Source of the DNA: an uncultured Gammaproteobacteria bacterium
GTDB taxonomy: Bacteria; Pseudomonadota; Gammaproteobacteria; UBA6429; Thiohalophilaceae
Reading direction: 5' to 3'
DNA: 64,000 nucleotides
Assembly: GCA_913064945.1 (NCBI GenBank)
Contig: CAJYAN010000010.1
Span: 62,001-126,000 of the forward strand
Shown here: one piece after another, positions 1 to 9,679 of the stretch
Numbering within the stretch: the stretch's first letter is position 1
How the letters are laid out: every line of letters starts with the position of its first letter
Position numbers and translations under genes: made by a program
The notes under the pieces: model-generated
Databases searched by the model: none
The model's input: the letters and a program-made list of their open reading frames with translations, nothing else
What the model was told of the DNA's origin: nothing

Positions 1-386
1 GACAGGGCGTTGACCACTGAAACGCCGACGCCATGCAAGCCACCTGAAACTTTATAAGAATTATCATCAAATTTACCGCCAGCATGCAGGACGGTCAGGA
101 TAACCTCCGCAGCAGATTTACCCTCTTCTTCATGATAATCGGTAGGAATGCCGCGACCATTATCCCGTACTGAGACCGAGCCATCACCATGAATCGTCAC
201 GTCGATTTTACTGCAATGCCCTGCCAGGGCCTCATCAATGGAATTATCGACAACCTCGAAGACCATATGGTGCAGGCCTGTTCCATCATCGGTATCACCG
301 ATATACATACCGGGGCGCTTACGCACCGCATCGAGGCCCTTTAAGACCTTGATGTTCGAGGAATTATAATTGCTTCCATCACTCAT
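1..386 (-). CDS. gyrB: DNA gyrase subunit B, N-terminal part (gene runs off the window)
   Basis: Only the first 128 codons are present. The protein opens [20 protein letters not shown] and shows the GHKL ATPase motifs: [10 protein letters not shown], the Mg-ATP helix [13 protein letters not shown] with the catalytic Glu and Asn, DNGRGIP, and the lid glycines [14 protein letters not shown] at the window edge. GyrB hydrolyses ATP to power negative supercoiling by the A2B2 gyrase. The start ATG is at 386. It follows recF on the same strand after 26 bases, in the conserved dnaA-dnaN-recF-gyrB order, so it is probably co-transcribed at least in part. Identification is secure. Confidence 0.97.
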   Translation of the reverse strand, partial: MSDGSNYNSSNIKVLKGLDAVRKRPGMYIGDTDDGTGLHHMVFEVVDNSIDEALAGHCSKIDVTIHGDGSVSVRDNGRGIPTDYHEEEGKSAAEVILTVLHAGGKFDDNSYKVSGGLHGVGVSVVNAL

Positions 387-412
387 GGCGGTTCCTTGGT
401 CGGAAAAGATTA

Positions 413-1483
413 TTATACCACTTCATGAACGGTTCCGTGTTCCACGTGAAACACTTTTGAGCTCTCCCAGGGAGATAAGTCAACCAGTCCGGGTTCGGTA
501 ACGGTAACAAATAACTGGGCATTAGTACGCCATAGCATTTCCAAGAGTTGCTGCCGGTGTTCATTATCCAGCTCCGCTGGGAGGTCATCCACCAGCAGGA
601 TTGACCGACGCCCCGTATCTTCATGGAACAGTGCGACCTGGGCCATGATCACAGAAGAAACCAGCATTTTCTGTTGGCCCCTGGAAAGGACCGTCTGTGC
701 AAGCTTATGATCAAATTTGAAACGAATTTCTGCCCGATGGGGCCCAGCACCTGTATAGCCCCTTTCCAGATCGATGGTTATCGTATTATCCAGCACCTCT
801 TGAAGTGATTTATCGCGGTTCCAGCCACGAACATACTCAATATCAGGAATCGAACCAATTAATTCTCCACAGTATTGTTTAATGTATTGCTGTAAACGCT
901 CTGCATACATCTGGCGTCTCGTATCAATATCACTGGCCAAGGATAGTAATTGTGGACTTAATGAATGGACAACTTTCCTGTTTCCCTGTCTTAGGGCGCT
1001 ATTACGCTGTTTCAAAACCCTGTTATAGCGTCGCCAAATGTCTGCAAATTTTTGTTCCACGTGGAACACACCCCAATCAAGCATTTTGCGTCGTATTTTA
1101 GGGCCCTGTTCTAATAGCTGATGTGCCTCGGGGTTAATAATTTGTACCGGTAGCTTTTGAGCTATAACGGAAGTTTGCTGGATATCAACGCCGTTCAGCC
1201 GTAAGCGCGTAGCATTTTTGCTGCGTTGGACACCCATGTTATTTTCACCACTATCAAGTAGCTGGTTACCGCGAACAGTAAGGACATCAGCACCATGGGA
1301 GATAATGTTGTCAATGTGCAGCGTCCGGAAGGAACGACTGGTTGAGAGGATATGTATCGCTTCAAGAATACTGGTTTTACCAGCCGCATTGTGGCCAAAA
1401 ATGACATTGAGCCCTGCTGCCGGCGCAATATCTGCCCTGGCGATATTACGAAGATTCTGGATAACCAGCCTTTGCAGGCTCAT
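413..1483 (-). CDS. recF: DNA replication and repair protein RecF
   Basis: A 356-residue SMC-like ATPase that helps load RecA at single-strand gaps together with RecO and RecR. The Walker A motif GHNAAGKT sits at about residues 30-37 and is followed by [16 protein letters not shown], typical of RecF. The ABC-like signature LSRGQQKM and Walker [13 protein letters not shown] lie in the last quarter. Length is normal for the family. It starts with ATG 21 bases after dnaN and ends 26 bases before gyrB, so the genes probably form one operon with dnaN. Two TTCCACGTG(G/A)AAC palindromes occur inside the coding region (about 439-451 and 1055-1067); they code for FHVE(Q/H) and need not be regulatory. 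Confidence 0.97.
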   Translation of the reverse strand: MSLQRLVIQNLRNIARADIAPAAGLNVIFGHNAAGKTSILEAIHILSTSRSFRTLHIDNIISHGADVLTVRGNQLLDSGENNMGVQRSKNATRLRLNGVDIQQTSVIAQKLPVQIINPEAHQLLEQGPKIRRKMLDWGVFHVEQKFADIWRRYNRVLKQRNSALRQGNRKVVHSLSPQLLSLASDIDTRRQMYAERLQQYIKQYCGELIGSIPDIEYVRGWNRDKSLQEVLDNTITIDLERGYTGAGPHRAEIRFKFDHKLAQTVLSRGQQKMLVSSVIMAQVALFHEDTGRRSILLVDDLPAELDNEHRQQLLEMLWRTNAQLFVTVTEPGLVDLSPWESSKVFHVEHGTVHEVV

Positions 1484-1504
1484 AGATAACTACGCTGTTC
1501 GATG

Positions 1505-2605
1505 CTATAACCGCATCGGCATAACGACATATCGAGATTTAACATCACCGACACCACAAATTAGACAGCTGTGATTAGAATCGGTGAAATAGAGTTCCGC
1601 ATCTTCTGTCTTGACCGCATTGAGGGCATCCAGTAAATAGCTCACATTAAAACCGATTTCAAATTCCTCACCGTGATATTCAACCTCAATTTCCTCTTCC
1701 GCCTCTTCCTGTTCAGGGTTATGAACTGTAGCTCGGATGAGATTTTCACTAAAACTTATCCTCATGCCTCGATATTTCTCATTGGATAAAATTGAGGCAC
1801 GACTAAATGCCTGATGTAACAAAGCCCTCGAACAAATAATCCTGGTGCCATCAAGTCTGGGGATAACCTGTTGATAATCAGGGAACTTGCCGTCAATAAG
1901 CTTAGATATGAAGCTAACGTCTGGTAACTGTAGACGAACGTGATTAGAACTAAGCGTAACAATGACCGGTGTATCTGAATCATCAAGTAGTCGTACGATT
2001 TCCAGCACACCCTTTCGGGGAATGATAATTTGTCGTGTTTCTGTAATGTTTATCGCCATTTCCTGGTGTGAAATCGCCAGGCGATGTCCATCAGTTGCAA
2101 CTGTGTTCAGTCCATTGGCGCTAATCTCAAACAACATGCCGTTGAGGTAATAACGTACATCCTGTTGAGCCATTGAGAACTGAGTTTGTTCGATTAAGCG
2201 CTTGAGCTGATTCTGAGAGACTTCAAAACTAAAGTTTGATTCAATATTGTCCAGACTTGGATATTCATTAGCCGGAAGCGTCGTCAAACTAAAGCGACTG
2301 CGACCAGATTTTATCAGGGCCTTATCTGCATCGATACTGAGTTGAATTTGTGCATTATCTGGCAGACTTTTACAGATATCGACAAACTTTCGTGCCGGTA
2401 AAGTAATTTCACCGGAATCACTAGAATCGATATCGACTGTCGCAAACATCTGTACTTCAAGGTCTGTGCCGGTTAAGGATAATTTACCCGAACTAACTTG
2501 AAGTAAGAGATTACTCAGTATTGGTGAAGTTTGACGTTTTTCAACAACACCACTGACGATTTGAAGTGGTTTCAGTATGGTTTCACGTGAGAAGCTAAGT
2601 TTCAT
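1505..2605 (-). CDS. dnaN: DNA polymerase III sliding clamp (beta subunit)
   Basis: A 366-residue beta clamp, the usual length. The start MKLSFSRETILKPLQIVSGV and the end SRYVVMPMRL match the family from end to end; the C-terminal MPMRL forms part of the hydrophobic cleft that binds clamp-binding peptides. It encircles DNA and tethers Pol III and repair polymerases. The ATG at 2605 lies 226 bases after dnaA, a gap that holds AT-rich DNA and DnaA boxes. recF follows after 21 bases. The position between dnaA and recF is the standard one. Confidence 0.98.
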   Translation of the reverse strand: MKLSFSRETILKPLQIVSGVVEKRQTSPILSNLLLQVSSGKLSLTGTDLEVQMFATVDIDSSDSGEITLPARKFVDICKSLPDNAQIQLSIDADKALIKSGRSRFSLTTLPANEYPSLDNIESNFSFEVSQNQLKRLIEQTQFSMAQQDVRYYLNGMLFEISANGLNTVATDGHRLAISHQEMAINITETRQIIIPRKGVLEIVRLLDDSDTPVIVTLSSNHVRLQLPDVSFISKLIDGKFPDYQQVIPRLDGTRIICSRALLHQAFSRASILSNEKYRGMRISFSENLIRATVHNPEQEEAEEEIEVEYHGEEFEIGFNVSYLLDALNAVKTEDAELYFTDSNHSCLICGVGDVKSRYVVMPMRL

Positions 2606-2831
2606 AAATAATATTATATATAGATATTTAAACTATTGTTATTACTATTAAGGCCGCGACATTCTGTGCATAAGCCACTATTTTTCAATAAAATCAGTAA
2701 GCTAAGCTTGATAACATAACTTGTATAATCTGGCAATAGGTAGTGATCATCCTGTGGATAGTATGTGTGTAAAAAGCTTTTACTTAAAGCCGTATTTGTT
2801 ATCGTCACTTTATACACCACTTATACACAAG
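2606..2831. other. dnaA-dnaN spacer: candidate replication origin (oriC)
   Basis: The 226-base spacer has an AT-rich half next to dnaN (about 2605-2655) and a cluster of DnaA-box-like 9-mers next to dnaA: TGTGGATAG at 2753-2761 (complement of CTATCCACA), TTATACACC at 2810-2818 and TTATACACA at 2821-2829, each one or two bases from the TTATCCACA consensus. Boxes beside an AT-rich unwinding stretch are the hallmark of bacterial origins, and the dnaA-dnaN spacer is a common origin site. This is inferred from motifs; strand skew was not computed. The spacer on the other side of dnaA has one perfect box and is the alternative. Confidence 0.5.
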
Positions 2832-4193
2832 TTATGTACTCATGGTTCGTAGCAGGTTTGAATAATCTTCCCGGATTCGATTATCCGTCTCTTTTAGTTC
2901 AGTGATTTTCCGACAGGCGTGTAAGACGGTGGTATGGTCCCTGCCACCAAAGGCATCGCCAATTTCTGGCAAGCTATGATTCGTCAATTCCTTACAAAGA
3001 CTCATTGCGACCTGTCGAGGTCTCGCAATGGAACGATTACGTCGTTTAGATAACAGGTCCGCAACACGAATTTTGTAGTATTCGGCGACAGTTTTTTGAA
3101 TATTTTCAATTGTGACCAGTTTATCCTGTAAGGCCAGCAGATCTTTTAACGCCTCTTTGGCAAATGCCATCGTAATGGGTTTGCCAGTGAACTGAGCATT
3201 GGCGATCACTCGACGTAAGGCACCTTCTAATTCACGAATATTGGAACGGAGACGTTTGGCGATAAAAAAAGCTACTTCATTTGGCAGGTCAACTTTTGAT
3301 TGCAGGGCCTTGCTCATTAAAATGGCGACCCTTGTCTCTAGTTCCGGGGGTTCAATGGCAACAGTAAGCCCCCAGCCAAATCGAGATTTTAGTCTTTCTT
3401 CCAGACCATTGACTTCTTTTGGGTATCGGTCACAGGTCAAAATCACCTGTCTTTCACCTTCCAGGAGTGAATTAAAGGTGTGGAAGAATTCTTCCTGTGA
3501 ACGTTCTTTACCCGCAAAAAACTGAATATCATCAATCAACAGGGCGTCAACAGAACGATAGTATTTTTTAAAGTCATCAATTTTATTGTGTTGCAGACCT
3601 TTAACCATGTCTCCGACAAACCGCTCAGAATGTAAATAGGCCACCCGGGCCCCTGGTTTTTGTTCCATAATCATATTGCCGACAGCGTGCATAAGATGTG
3701 TCTTACCCAGGCCAACGCCGCCATAGATAAATAAAGGGTTGTAGGCCTTACCCGGATTGAGACCTACCTGAAAGGAGGCCGCCTTGGCCAATTGATTGGA
3801 TTTACCTTCAACGAAGTTTGCAAAGGTATAATTTGGATTCAGGCTACTGACGTGAGTACTACGGCCAGGTGGTCGGGGATTTTTAGCTGCCGGTGGCCAG
3901 TTATCTATCGCCGGTTGTGACACGACTGGGCTTTCAGGGGTATCGGTCTGGTGTTGACTACCGATTTCCAGGCTGACTTTAATTGGCTGGTTGAGGACAC
4001 TACCGGCAAATTCTTCAATAAGGCCGAGGAAACGTTCACCTACCCAGTCGAGTACGAATCGGTTAGGGGCGAGCAGGCGTAAACAGCCGTCACCGTCAAT
4101 GGCGTGCAGTGGTCGAATCCAGGTGTTAAATTGTTGAGGGGGCAATTCAGCCTCCAGGCGGCGTAGACACTTGTCCCAGAGTGTTTCTGTCAC
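2832..4193 (-). CDS. dnaA: Chromosomal replication initiator protein DnaA
   Basis: DnaA binds 9-mer boxes and melts the origin. Domain I is seen as [18 protein letters not shown], followed by a short linker, then the AAA+ domain with Walker A GGVGLGKT (about residues 158-165) and Walker [14 protein letters not shown], and the C-terminal DNA-binding domain with the signature [16 protein letters not shown] place the start at the GTG at 4193 (VTETLWDKC): GAGG lies nine bases upstream and homologues begin in this way. A TTG five codons further upstream (4208) is the other possibility. Length from GTG is 453 residues, normal. Divergent from rpmH. Confidence 0.97.
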   Translation of the reverse strand: MTETLWDKCLRRLEAELPPQQFNTWIRPLHAIDGDGCLRLLAPNRFVLDWVGERFLGLIEEFAGSVLNQPIKVSLEIGSQHQTDTPESPVVSQPAIDNWPPAAKNPRPPGRSTHVSSLNPNYTFANFVEGKSNQLAKAASFQVGLNPGKAYNPLFIYGGVGLGKTHLMHAVGNMIMEQKPGARVAYLHSERFVGDMVKGLQHNKIDDFKKYYRSVDALLIDDIQFFAGKERSQEEFFHTFNSLLEGERQVILTCDRYPKEVNGLEERLKSRFGWGLTVAIEPPELETRVAILMSKALQSKVDLPNEVAFFIAKRLRSNIRELEGALRRVIANAQFTGKPITMAFAKEALKDLLALQDKLVTIENIQKTVAEYYKIRVADLLSKRRNRSIARPRQVAMSLCKELTNHSLPEIGDAFGGRDHTTVLHACRKITELKETDNRIREDYSNLLRTMST

Positions 4194-4262
4194 CTTTTTT
4201 AGCCTCAATGTCGATTTGCATAAGTGGTCGTGAGCAGGGAAGTCTACCCGTGAATGGAAAAG

Positions 4263-4271
4263 TTATCCACA
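4263..4271 (+). promoter_or_regulatory. Perfect DnaA box upstream of dnaA
   Basis: TTATCCACA, an exact consensus DnaA box, lies 70 bases upstream of the dnaA start in the spacer shared with rpmH. It probably serves dnaA autoregulation or forms part of the origin. Confidence 0.6.
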
Positions 4272-4302
4272 GGCAGGCTAAGATATTAGGCCACTATTTT
4301 GG

Positions 4303-4331
4303 TTGACAACGGGGGGCTCTGCACTTACTAT
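4303..4331 (+). promoter_or_regulatory. Predicted sigma-70 promoter for rpmH-rnpA
   Basis: A -35 element TTGACA at 4303-4308 is exact, and TACTAT at 4326-4331 follows after 17 bases, matching the -10 consensus at four of six positions. It reads toward rpmH, whose ATG is 61 bases downstream. Strong promoters at this place are usual for rpmH. Confidence 0.65.
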
Positions 4332-4392
4332 TCCCGACCCTTTTCCAGTGTGGAAAAGATTTACCTATCATTGATTTAGCAGGTTTTTCAAC

Positions 4393-4527
4393 ATGAAACA
4401 GACCTTCCAACCAAGTACGCTGAAACGCGCTCGTAATCACGGTTTTCGTGCCCGTATGGCGACACGCAATGGTCGAAAGATCATAAACGCACGCCGCGCC
4501 AAGGGCCGTAAGGTACTTTCTGCTTAA
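4393..4527 (+). CDS. rpmH: 50S ribosomal protein L34
   Basis: A 44-residue basic protein starting [20 protein letters not shown] and ending [11 protein letters not shown], which matches L34 over its whole length. L34 is a small structural protein of the large ribosomal subunit. It is followed after five bases by rnpA, the usual pair, and is transcribed away from dnaA. The start ATG has a T-rich leader and a predicted promoter at 4303-4331. Confidence 0.97.
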   Translation: MKQTFQPSTLKRARNHGFRARMATRNGRKIINARRAKGRKVLSA

Positions 4528-4532
4528 TTGTT

Positions 4533-4877
4533 GTGTCTGGGAGACGGTTTAACCGTCAACAACGGTTAGTACAGGCAGGCGAATTCGCACGGGTGTTTGA
4601 AAAGCCCGCGCGCCGCGCCGACAGTTTTTTTACCATTTTATATATTGATTCCGGGCAGCCAACGGCACGCCTGGGACTGGCCATCGCCAAAAAACGAGTT
4701 CGACGAGCCGTTGACCGAAATCGCATCAAGCGTATCGTGCGAGAAAGTTTTCGTCATTCTCAATTAACCCTGGCGGGGAAAGACATTGTTGTACTCGCAC
4801 GGGAGACAACAGCTCGAACAGATAACGCCCGCCTTTTCCTGTCATTGCAACAGCATTGGCAGGGACTAAGCAAATGA
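4533..4877 (+). CDS. rnpA: Ribonuclease P protein component
   Basis: A 114-residue basic protein that assists the RNase P RNA in trimming tRNA 5' ends. The RNR signature is present as [14 protein letters not shown], and the N-terminal [17 protein letters not shown] is typical. The start is a GTG at 4533, five bases after the rpmH stop; no ATG is available nearby. The last codons overlap the yidD start in an ATGA junction (4874-4877), suggesting coupled translation. The RNase P RNA gene is not in this window. Confidence 0.95.
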   Translation: MSGRRFNRQQRLVQAGEFARVFEKPARRADSFFTILYIDSGQPTARLGLAIAKKRVRRAVDRNRIKRIVRESFRHSQLTLAGKDIVVLARETTARTDNARLFLSLQQHWQGLSK

Positions 4878-5110
4878 AACACCTCCTGCTACTCATCATA
4901 AAATTTTATCGTTTAGTAATAAGTCCTTATGTCGGTCAACACTGTCGATTTACACCCACCTGTTCCGAATATGCACTTACAGCCATTACAAGATACGGTA
5001 CACTACGCGGCGGATGGCTTGCCGTTCGGCGAATTGGTCGCTGTCATCCCTGGAGTGAGGGGGGTCTCGATCCCGTGCCGGAAAATTCACAGAAAAGAGA
5101 AAAGAACTAG
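4874..5110 (+). CDS. yidD: Membrane protein insertion efficiency factor YidD
   Basis: A 78-residue protein starting [18 protein letters not shown] and carrying the family motif [15 protein letters not shown] and [15 protein letters not shown]. YidD is a small membrane-associated helper for insertion of inner-membrane proteins and lies between rnpA and yidC in most proteobacteria, as here. I choose the ATG at 4874, which overlaps the rnpA stop by four bases; the reading frame is open six codons further upstream but family members begin at this Met. yidC starts three bases after the stop. Confidence 0.95.
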   Translation: MKHLLLLIIKFYRLVISPYVGQHCRFTPTCSEYALTAITRYGTLRGGWLAVRRIGRCHPWSEGGLDPVPENSQKREKN

Positions 5111-5113
5111 ACA

Positions 5114-6793
5114 ATGGAACAACAACGTACCTTATTAATCATTGCCCTGTTTATAGTCATGTTTTTAATGTGGAATGCCTGGCAACGCGATTACGTCATG
5201 CCAAAACCCGTTCCCACCACCAGCCAGGTCACCCCTGAGCAAGTGATCGAAAACAAAAATAATGAGGTGCCGACGGCGAGTAATACAGTCGCACCCATGA
5301 CAAGTCATACAACGGCCCCGGTGATGAGCCAGCCAAAAATGGCCAGGAGTCAGCGCATACATGTCAGGACGGACTTTATGGATGTCGAACTGGATAGCCG
5401 TGGCGGCGATGTCCGACAGGTCGGATTGCTGAAGTATCCGGTTTCATCCAAAGAAAAAGATAAACCATTATTATTAATGAACGACCAGCCTCCCCATCTA
5501 TTTATTGCACAAGATGGCTTTGCTGCCAAAAAGCAGACTGCAAATGGCGCACTAACATCAGCACCAAATCAAAATACCGTTTACCAAGCTGCCGCGACAG
5601 ACTATGTCCTCAGTACAGGGGAAAACGAAATCGTGGTGCCTTTTACCTGGACCAGTCCGCAAGGGGTAAAATTTATTAAGCGTTATCGGTTCAATCGCAG
5701 CAAATATCTGATCAGGGTTGAACATGAAATTCAAAATCCAACACAGCGTGAATGGCAGGGCAATCTATACCAACAGCTGCAACGTATGCCAATCCCAAAA
5801 GCAGACCAGCAACGTTTCATTCATACCTATACGGGTGGCGTGATATACAGTAATCAGCATAAATATGAAAAAATTGATTTTGATGACATGAAAAAGCATA
5901 ACCTTAGCCGCGAAATTAAAGGCGGCTGGGCGGCGATGATTCAGCATTATTTTCTTGGTGCCTGGATCCCGAATAACAGTCAGGGTTTCAACTACTACAG
6001 TAGGGTGTTTGATAACGATCGTTATGTAATCGGCATGACAAGCCCAACGTATACGGTCGCCGCCGGACAGAGCCGCACTCTGGAAAGTAAATTATTTATC
6101 GGCCCTAAACTTCAGACCCACCTGGAGTCGATAGCACCCGGTCTGGAACTGACCGTTGACTATGGCTATCTGACCTTTATTGCGAAACCAATTTTCTGGT
6201 TATTGCGTACCATCCACTCCATCGTACATAACTGGGGTTGGTCAATCATTTTTCTAACCCTGACGATAAAACTGGCTTTTTATAAATTATCGGAAACCAG
6301 CTATAAGTCCATGGCCAACATGCGCCGTATGCAACCACGCATGAAAGCACTGAAAGAACGCTTTGGTGATGACCGTGCCCAGATGAATAAGGCACTGATG
6401 GAGCTTTACAAGAAAGAAAAAATCAATCCATTAGGCGGCTGTTTACCCATTGTTGTGCAGATACCTGTCTTCATTTCTCTGTATTGGGTATTACTGGAAA
6501 GTGTAGAATTGCGTCAGGCCCCTTTTATGTTATGGATTCAGGACATGTCGACGCCGGATCCCTATTTCATTTTACCCATCATTATGGGTATCACCATGCT
6601 AATTCAGCAAAGGCTGAATCCAACCCCGCTTGATCCTATTCAGGCGAAATTAATGATGGTATTGCCATTTGCCTTTGGTATCTTTTTCTCGTTTTTCCCT
6701 GCTGGCCTGGTGTTGTATTGGGTCGTGAACAATACCTTGTCGATATCGCAGCAGTGGTATATTACGCGGGTTGTTATTGGCAAGGAAAAATAA
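5114..6793 (+). CDS. yidC: Membrane protein insertase YidC
   Basis: A 559-residue insertase of the long gammaproteobacterial form. An N-terminal membrane helix (TLLIIALFIVMFLMWNAW) is followed by a large periplasmic beta domain (about residues 60-350) and five C-terminal helices; the insertase core begins at WGWSIIFLTLTIKLAFYKL, followed by the cytoplasmic hairpin (MRRMQPRMKALKERFGDD) and INPLGGCLPIVVQIPVF. YidC inserts membrane proteins alone or with SecYEG. It follows yidD by three bases and precedes mnmE by 24, giving the rpmH-rnpA-yidD-yidC-mnmE operon. Confidence 0.97.
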   Translation: MEQQRTLLIIALFIVMFLMWNAWQRDYVMPKPVPTTSQVTPEQVIENKNNEVPTASNTVAPMTSHTTAPVMSQPKMARSQRIHVRTDFMDVELDSRGGDVRQVGLLKYPVSSKEKDKPLLLMNDQPPHLFIAQDGFAAKKQTANGALTSAPNQNTVYQAAATDYVLSTGENEIVVPFTWTSPQGVKFIKRYRFNRSKYLIRVEHEIQNPTQREWQGNLYQQLQRMPIPKADQQRFIHTYTGGVIYSNQHKYEKIDFDDMKKHNLSREIKGGWAAMIQHYFLGAWIPNNSQGFNYYSRVFDNDRYVIGMTSPTYTVAAGQSRTLESKLFIGPKLQTHLESIAPGLELTVDYGYLTFIAKPIFWLLRTIHSIVHNWGWSIIFLTLTIKLAFYKLSETSYKSMANMRRMQPRMKALKERFGDDRAQMNKALMELYKKEKINPLGGCLPIVVQIPVFISLYWVLLESVELRQAPFMLWIQDMSTPDPYFILPIIMGITMLIQQRLNPTPLDPIQAKLMMVLPFAFGIFFSFFPAGLVLYWVVNNTLSISQQWYITRVVIGKEK

Positions 6794-6817
6794 TAATTCC
6801 GCGATGGTGGCTAAGGT

Positions 6818-8164
6818 ATGAGTAGCACCGACACCATCGCCGCTCAGGCCACCCCGGGGGGACGGGGTGGCGTGGCGATAATTCGTATATCCGGTTCTCT
6901 GTGTCGAGGTATTGCTCAAGATTTACTGGGATACCTTCCCCCTGCACGCTACGCCAGATTTGCCTGCTTTAAAGACGATGCGGGACAGGTCCTGGATGAG
7001 GGACTGGTATTATTTTTTCCGGCACCGCATTCGTTCACTGGTGAGGATGTCCTCGAACTGCAGGGACACGGTGGACCGATCATCATTGATATGCTATTAC
7101 GAAGAATTTTCAGTATGGGTGCGAGACCAGCCAAACCCGGTGAGTTTTCAGAGCGCGCCTTTTTAAATGACAAGATCGATTTAACACAAGCCGAGGCTAT
7201 TGCCGATCTTATTGATGCCGGTACACAGCAGGCAGCCCGTTCCGCCATGCGCTCATTACAGGGCGAGTTCTCGACAAGGATTAATCATCTTGGTGAAGGT
7301 TTAATGCAGCTGCGTCTTTATGTGGAGGCGGCGATTGATTTTCCTGAAGAGGAGATCGATTTTCTGGCGGACAGGAGGTTGATCGAACAGCTTGATTCGC
7401 TGGAAAAGGAGCTTGCCGCTATTAAGCGAGCGACGGAACAGGGTGTCTTATTGAAAGAGGGAATGCAAATTGTACTGGCAGGCAGACCAAATGCCGGTAA
7501 ATCCAGCCTCTTAAATGCCCTTGCCGGGCGCGATGTAGCAATTGTCACTGCGATCCCAGGCACCACACGTGATGTTGTTCGCGAAGAAATTCATCTTGAT
7601 GGTATGCCCCTGCATATTATGGATACGGCAGGTTTACATGAGAGTGATGATGTCGTTGAGCAGGAGGGAATCAAGCGGACTCACAAAATGCTACAACAGG
7701 CAGACCATATCCTGGTAGTCCTGGATGATAGCCAGGCTGAAACATTGCAGATCGATATTCTGGCAGAGTTACCGAAAAATTTACCGCTTACCCTGCTACA
7801 TAATAAAATTGATGTAAGTGGCCGTCCAGCGGCACTGAATAATAATGCAGGCCAAACCGAAATATTTCTTTCAGCCAAGAGAGGTGACGGCCTTGAGTTG
7901 TTACGCGCTCATTTGAAGAATAGTGCCGGATTTAAGGGTGGTGGTGAAGGGTTATTTCTTGCACGCCGTCGCCATCTGCAGGCACTGAATAAGACAGAGA
8001 AACACATACAGGCGGCCAGGACACAATTACAAAACTTTAAGGCAGGGGAGCTACTGGCGGAAGACCTTCGCCAGGCGCAACAGGTACTTGGCGAAATCAC
8101 AGGAACGGTGACGTCCGACGACCTGCTGGGCAGAATATTTTCTTCATTTTGTATAGGCAAGTGA
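6818..8164 (+). CDS. mnmE: tRNA uridine-5-carboxymethylaminomethyl(34) synthesis GTPase MnmE
   Basis: A 448-residue GTPase that, with MnmG, modifies the wobble uridine of several tRNAs. The N-terminal formyl-folate domain begins [20 protein letters not shown]. The G domain shows G1 GRPNAGKS, the G2 region IPGTTRD, G3 DTAG and G4 HNKID. The protein ends FCIGK, the conserved C-terminal motif whose Cys is needed for activity. The partner gene mnmG is not in the window, although it often lies near the origin in gammaproteobacteria. Confidence 0.97.
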   Translation: MSSTDTIAAQATPGGRGGVAIIRISGSLCRGIAQDLLGYLPPARYARFACFKDDAGQVLDEGLVLFFPAPHSFTGEDVLELQGHGGPIIIDMLLRRIFSMGARPAKPGEFSERAFLNDKIDLTQAEAIADLIDAGTQQAARSAMRSLQGEFSTRINHLGEGLMQLRLYVEAAIDFPEEEIDFLADRRLIEQLDSLEKELAAIKRATEQGVLLKEGMQIVLAGRPNAGKSSLLNALAGRDVAIVTAIPGTTRDVVREEIHLDGMPLHIMDTAGLHESDDVVEQEGIKRTHKMLQQADHILVVLDDSQAETLQIDILAELPKNLPLTLLHNKIDVSGRPAALNNNAGQTEIFLSAKRGDGLELLRAHLKNSAGFKGGGEGLFLARRRHLQALNKTEKHIQAARTQLQNFKAGELLAEDLRQAQQVLGEITGTVTSDDLLGRIFSSFCIGK

Positions 8165-8184
8165 TACGACAAGGATGGTGAACT

Positions 8185-8559
8185 ATGAACGATGAGCTAA
8201 AAAAGAAATTAAGTGAAGAGCAGTATCACGTTACCCAGAATAAGGGTACAGAGCGGCCCTTTAGTGGAGAATTCTGGGATTGTAAAAAGACCGGTATTTA
8301 TTCTTGTGTTGTCTGCGGCGAAGGCCTGTTTGACTCAGAGACAAAGTTTGATTCCGGGACAGGATGGCCCAGCTTCTGGCAGCCCTTGAGTGCAGAGGCA
8401 GTGGAAGAAGAGCGTGATAGTAGCCATGGGATGAGCCGGGACGAAGTTCATTGTAAAAAATGTGGCGCTCATCTGGGTCATGTCTTCCCCGATGGACCGC
8501 AACCTACCGGACTACGCTATTGTATTAATTCTGCCTCGCTTAAAATAGAAGAAAAATAA
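8185..8559 (+). CDS. msrB: Peptide-methionine (R)-S-oxide reductase MsrB
   Basis: A 124-residue cytosolic repair enzyme that reduces methionine R-sulfoxide. Zinc-binding pairs CVVCG and CKKCG, the GTGWPSFW motif, GHVFPDGP and the catalytic Cys in RYCINSASL are all visible. The ATG at 8185 has AAGGATGG as ribosome-binding site. It lies 20 bases after mnmE on the same strand and ends at a strong bidirectional terminator (8558-8583). The length fits a stand-alone MsrB without an MsrA domain. Confidence 0.95.
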   Translation: MNDELKKKLSEEQYHVTQNKGTERPFSGEFWDCKKTGIYSCVVCGEGLFDSETKFDSGTGWPSFWQPLSAEAVEEERDSSHGMSRDEVHCKKCGAHLGHVFPDGPQPTGLRYCINSASLKIEEK

Positions 8560-8583
8560 AAGCGGGGCATTGCCCCGCTTTTA
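8558..8583. terminator. Bidirectional intrinsic terminator between msrB and the TRAP gene
   Basis: AAAAGCGGGGCA and TGCCCCGCTTTT form a perfect 12-base-pair stem around a single central base, with A-tracts on the left and T-tracts on the right. It would stop transcription of msrB from the left and of the TRAP binding-protein gene from the right. Confidence 0.85.
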
Positions 8584-8596
8584 TTAGCTTAAAAAA

Positions 8597-9679
8597 TTAT
8601 AAGTTACGGGCACGCATGTAAGAGACCTCTGAAATGTTGTGCCAGGCCTTGGCTTGATCACGAAAGCTGGCAAACGACTGGTAGATTTTTTTACTAGAGG
8701 CATCTTTGTTGGCAAGTTCCAGTACCACCTCGTCAGAAAGCTTACGTAGTTTTAGTAATACGTCGTCCGGAAACTCCCGTAATTGCACATGGTGTTTTGT
8801 GACCAGGGTATGCAAGGCAGAATTATTTCGCGCGGTGTACTCCGCCAGCATATCCTGATTAACGACCTTACAGGCGTTGAGTACAATACTTTGCAGGTCT
8901 TTTGGTAAAGCCTCAAGCGCCTTTTTATTGATGATCGCTTCCAGGGTAGTACCAGGTTCATGCCACCCAGGGTAATAGTAAAATTTGGCAACTTTATACA
9001 ATCCGAACGCCAGATCATTATACGGACCGACAAATTCCGTGGCATCAATAGCACCGGACTGAAGCGAGGTGTATAACTCACCGCCAGGCAGGCTAACCGG
9101 AGTACCACCCGCACGCTTTAGGACTTCACCACCAAGGCCGGGAATACGCATCTTCAGGCCATGGAGGTCTTTGATGGAGTTTATTTCCTTGTTAAACCAG
9201 CCGCCCATTTGTACACCGGTATTGCCGGCCGCAGCGGGTACCAGATTAAATTGATGATACAGCGCCTGCCAGAGTTCCATGCCACCACCATGGTAGAGCC
9301 AGCCATTCATTTCCTGGGCCGTCAGACCAAAAGGTACGGCAGCAAAGAATTGCGCCGCCTCACTTTTACCTTTCCAGTAATATGCCGCACCATGACCCAT
9401 TTCTGCCGTACCACGTGAAACGGCATCAAAAACCTCAAAGGCGGGTACAAGCTCTTTAGCGCCGTAAACTTTAACTTCAATGCGGCCATTTGACATCTCG
9501 GTAATGAGACTGGCCAGATGATTCGCACCGGTACCGAGGCCAGGAAAGTTTTTTGGCCAGGTCGTGACCATTTTCCATTTATGTGTCGTACGTGCCTGTA
9601 GTGCCGGTGCGGTGGTGATAGCCGTTCCGGCGACAAGCGTACCAGCAGTAATTCCTTTGACAAAGTCGCGTCGTTTCAT
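8597..9679 (-). CDS. TRAP transporter substrate-binding protein, 2-oxoacid/lactate (TakP-like) type
   Basis: A 360-residue periplasmic binding protein of the DctP family. The start MKRRDFVKGITAGTLVAGTA is a twin-arginine signal followed by a hydrophobic stretch and an APALQA cleavage site, so export is by Tat. The motifs TWPKNFPGLGTG, EFVGPYNDLAFGL and FYYYPGWHEPGTTLEA resemble the subgroup that binds 2-oxoacids or lactate, so a monocarboxylate such as pyruvate or lactate is the likely ligand (inference from remembered family features). There are no permease genes beside it; DctQ and DctM genes lie 43 kb away at 52915-54830. Divergent from the following c-di-GMP gene. Confidence 0.88.
   Translation of the reverse strand: MKRRDFVKGITAGTLVAGTAITTAPALQARTTHKWKMVTTWPKNFPGLGTGANHLASLITEMSNGRIEVKVYGAKELVPAFEVFDAVSRGTAEMGHGAAYYWKGKSEAAQFFAAVPFGLTAQEMNGWLYHGGGMELWQALYHQFNLVPAAAGNTGVQMGGWFNKEINSIKDLHGLKMRIPGLGGEVLKRAGGTPVSLPGGELYTSLQSGAIDATEFVGPYNDLAFGLYKVAKFYYYPGWHEPGTTLEAIINKKALEALPKDLQSIVLNACKVVNQDMLAEYTARNNSALHTLVTKHHVQLREFPDDVLLKLRKLSDEVVLELANKDASSKKIYQSFASFRDQAKAWHNISEVSYMRARNL

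Noticed and set aside
439-1067. Two TTCCACGTG(G/A)AAC palindromes as possible parS/SlmA-like sites
   Set aside because: They resemble parS (TGTTTCACGTGGAACA-type) and the origin-proximal place is tempting, but both lie inside recF and encode FHVE; they may be parS-like, yet I cannot separate this from coding constraint without a genome-wide count.
2614-2820. Open frame of 68 codons in the dnaA-dnaN spacer
   Set aside because: It lies across the AT-rich and DnaA-box region, has no ribosome-binding site and no family resemblance.
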